From positions 1-5,522 of the forward strand of contig JAJYKO010000450.1 in assembly GCA_021788565.1 (NCBI GenBank): a stretch of DNA of 5,522 bases, in the 5' to 3' direction. The notes beneath the pieces were generated by a model. It searched no databases. It saw nothing but the letters and a program-made list of their open reading frames with translations, and was not told where the DNA came from. The position numbers and the translations under genes are program-made. This document shows positions 5,391 to 5,522 of this stretch, piece by piece. This stretch comes from Chloroflexota bacterium (lineage in GTDB: Bacteria; Chloroflexota; UBA6077). Positions within the stretch are counted from its first letter, which is position 1, and each line of letters opens with the position of its first letter.

Positions 5391-5522
5391 GTGCAGACGA
5401 TGCCGCGCGCCAAGGGCGGTCTCCGAGGTCGTATCTTCATCACCGGGGCCTCCGGGTCGGGGAAGAGCACCCTCGCTCGTCACCTGCGGCAGCACGGGAT
5501 CCTCGCGATCGACGCCGACGCC
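5391..5522 (+). CDS. P-loop NTPase, probable small-molecule kinase, cut by the window edge
   Basis: The first 44 residues of a gene that runs past the right edge. GTG 5391 is preferred because of the GGAGG upstream; ATG 5400 is the alternative start. A basic N-terminus leads into a hydrophobic strand (IFIT) and the Walker A loop G19-A-S-G-S-G-K25-S26-T27, which binds the phosphates of ATP or GTP. A helix (LARHLRQH) follows, then G36-I-L-A-I-D41-A-D43. Walker A followed by a G-x-x-x-[IV]-D-x-D strand is usual in small kinases of the adenylate/shikimate/dephospho-CoA kinase superfamily, where the aspartate sits by the substrate. The exact substrate cannot be told from the fragment. It probably forms an operon with the zinc-ribbon gene. 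Confidence 0.8.
   Translation, partial: MQTMPRAKGGLRGRIFITGASGSGKSTLARHLRQHGILAIDADA

Overview
The window appears to come from a prokaryote with moderately high G+C (about 58-60% by eye, not counted). Genes are compact, and most proteins are small and of no named family. The domain of life is not settled by the sequence. Most starts lack a good Shine-Dalgarno match, which would suit an archaeon with leaderless messages (for example a high-G+C Thermoplasmatota lineage), but this is a weak inference. No rRNA, tRNA, CRISPR array or transposase was found.

Layout. Positions 1-300 hold an AT-rich divergent control region with a perfect 10-bp inverted repeat. A possible reverse-strand gene runs off the left edge, and a long leader precedes the first clear gene. 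From 301 to 4667 lies a cluster of small membrane proteins. Six of them (301-861, 1018-1536, 1896-2336, 2974-3471, the reverse-strand 3495-4142, and 4224-4667) share one plan: two N-terminal transmembrane helices, then a roughly 80-120 residue cytosolic domain that resembles bacterial PH-like (bPH) domains. Aligning them by eye gives a common [SD]-x-x-G-hydrophobic turn, usually a W-x-x-hydrophobic strand about 14-18 residues later, and a C-terminal helix, in three copies as [VL]-[ST]-x3-A-x-A-[IV]. A seventh gene (1585-1893) has two membrane helices but no PH-like domain and sits 2 bases before its neighbour. Sequence identity between copies is low, so this is an old or fast-diverging paralogue array.

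Two gaps interrupt the array. Positions 2337-2793 have no convincing gene but several hairpins, followed by a possible 58-residue ORF ending 3 bases before the 2974 gene. Positions 4668-5061 have no gene I can support.

At the right end the content changes to soluble proteins: a short CxxC...CxxC zinc-ribbon protein resembling DUF6487 (5062-5364), and 26 bases later the start of a P-loop NTPase or kinase (5391 to the edge).

The joint job of the membrane array is unknown. PH-like domains on short membrane anchors usually act in membrane association or protein assembly, so a family of paired or interchangeable envelope proteins is a reasonable hypothesis, but nothing here proves it.
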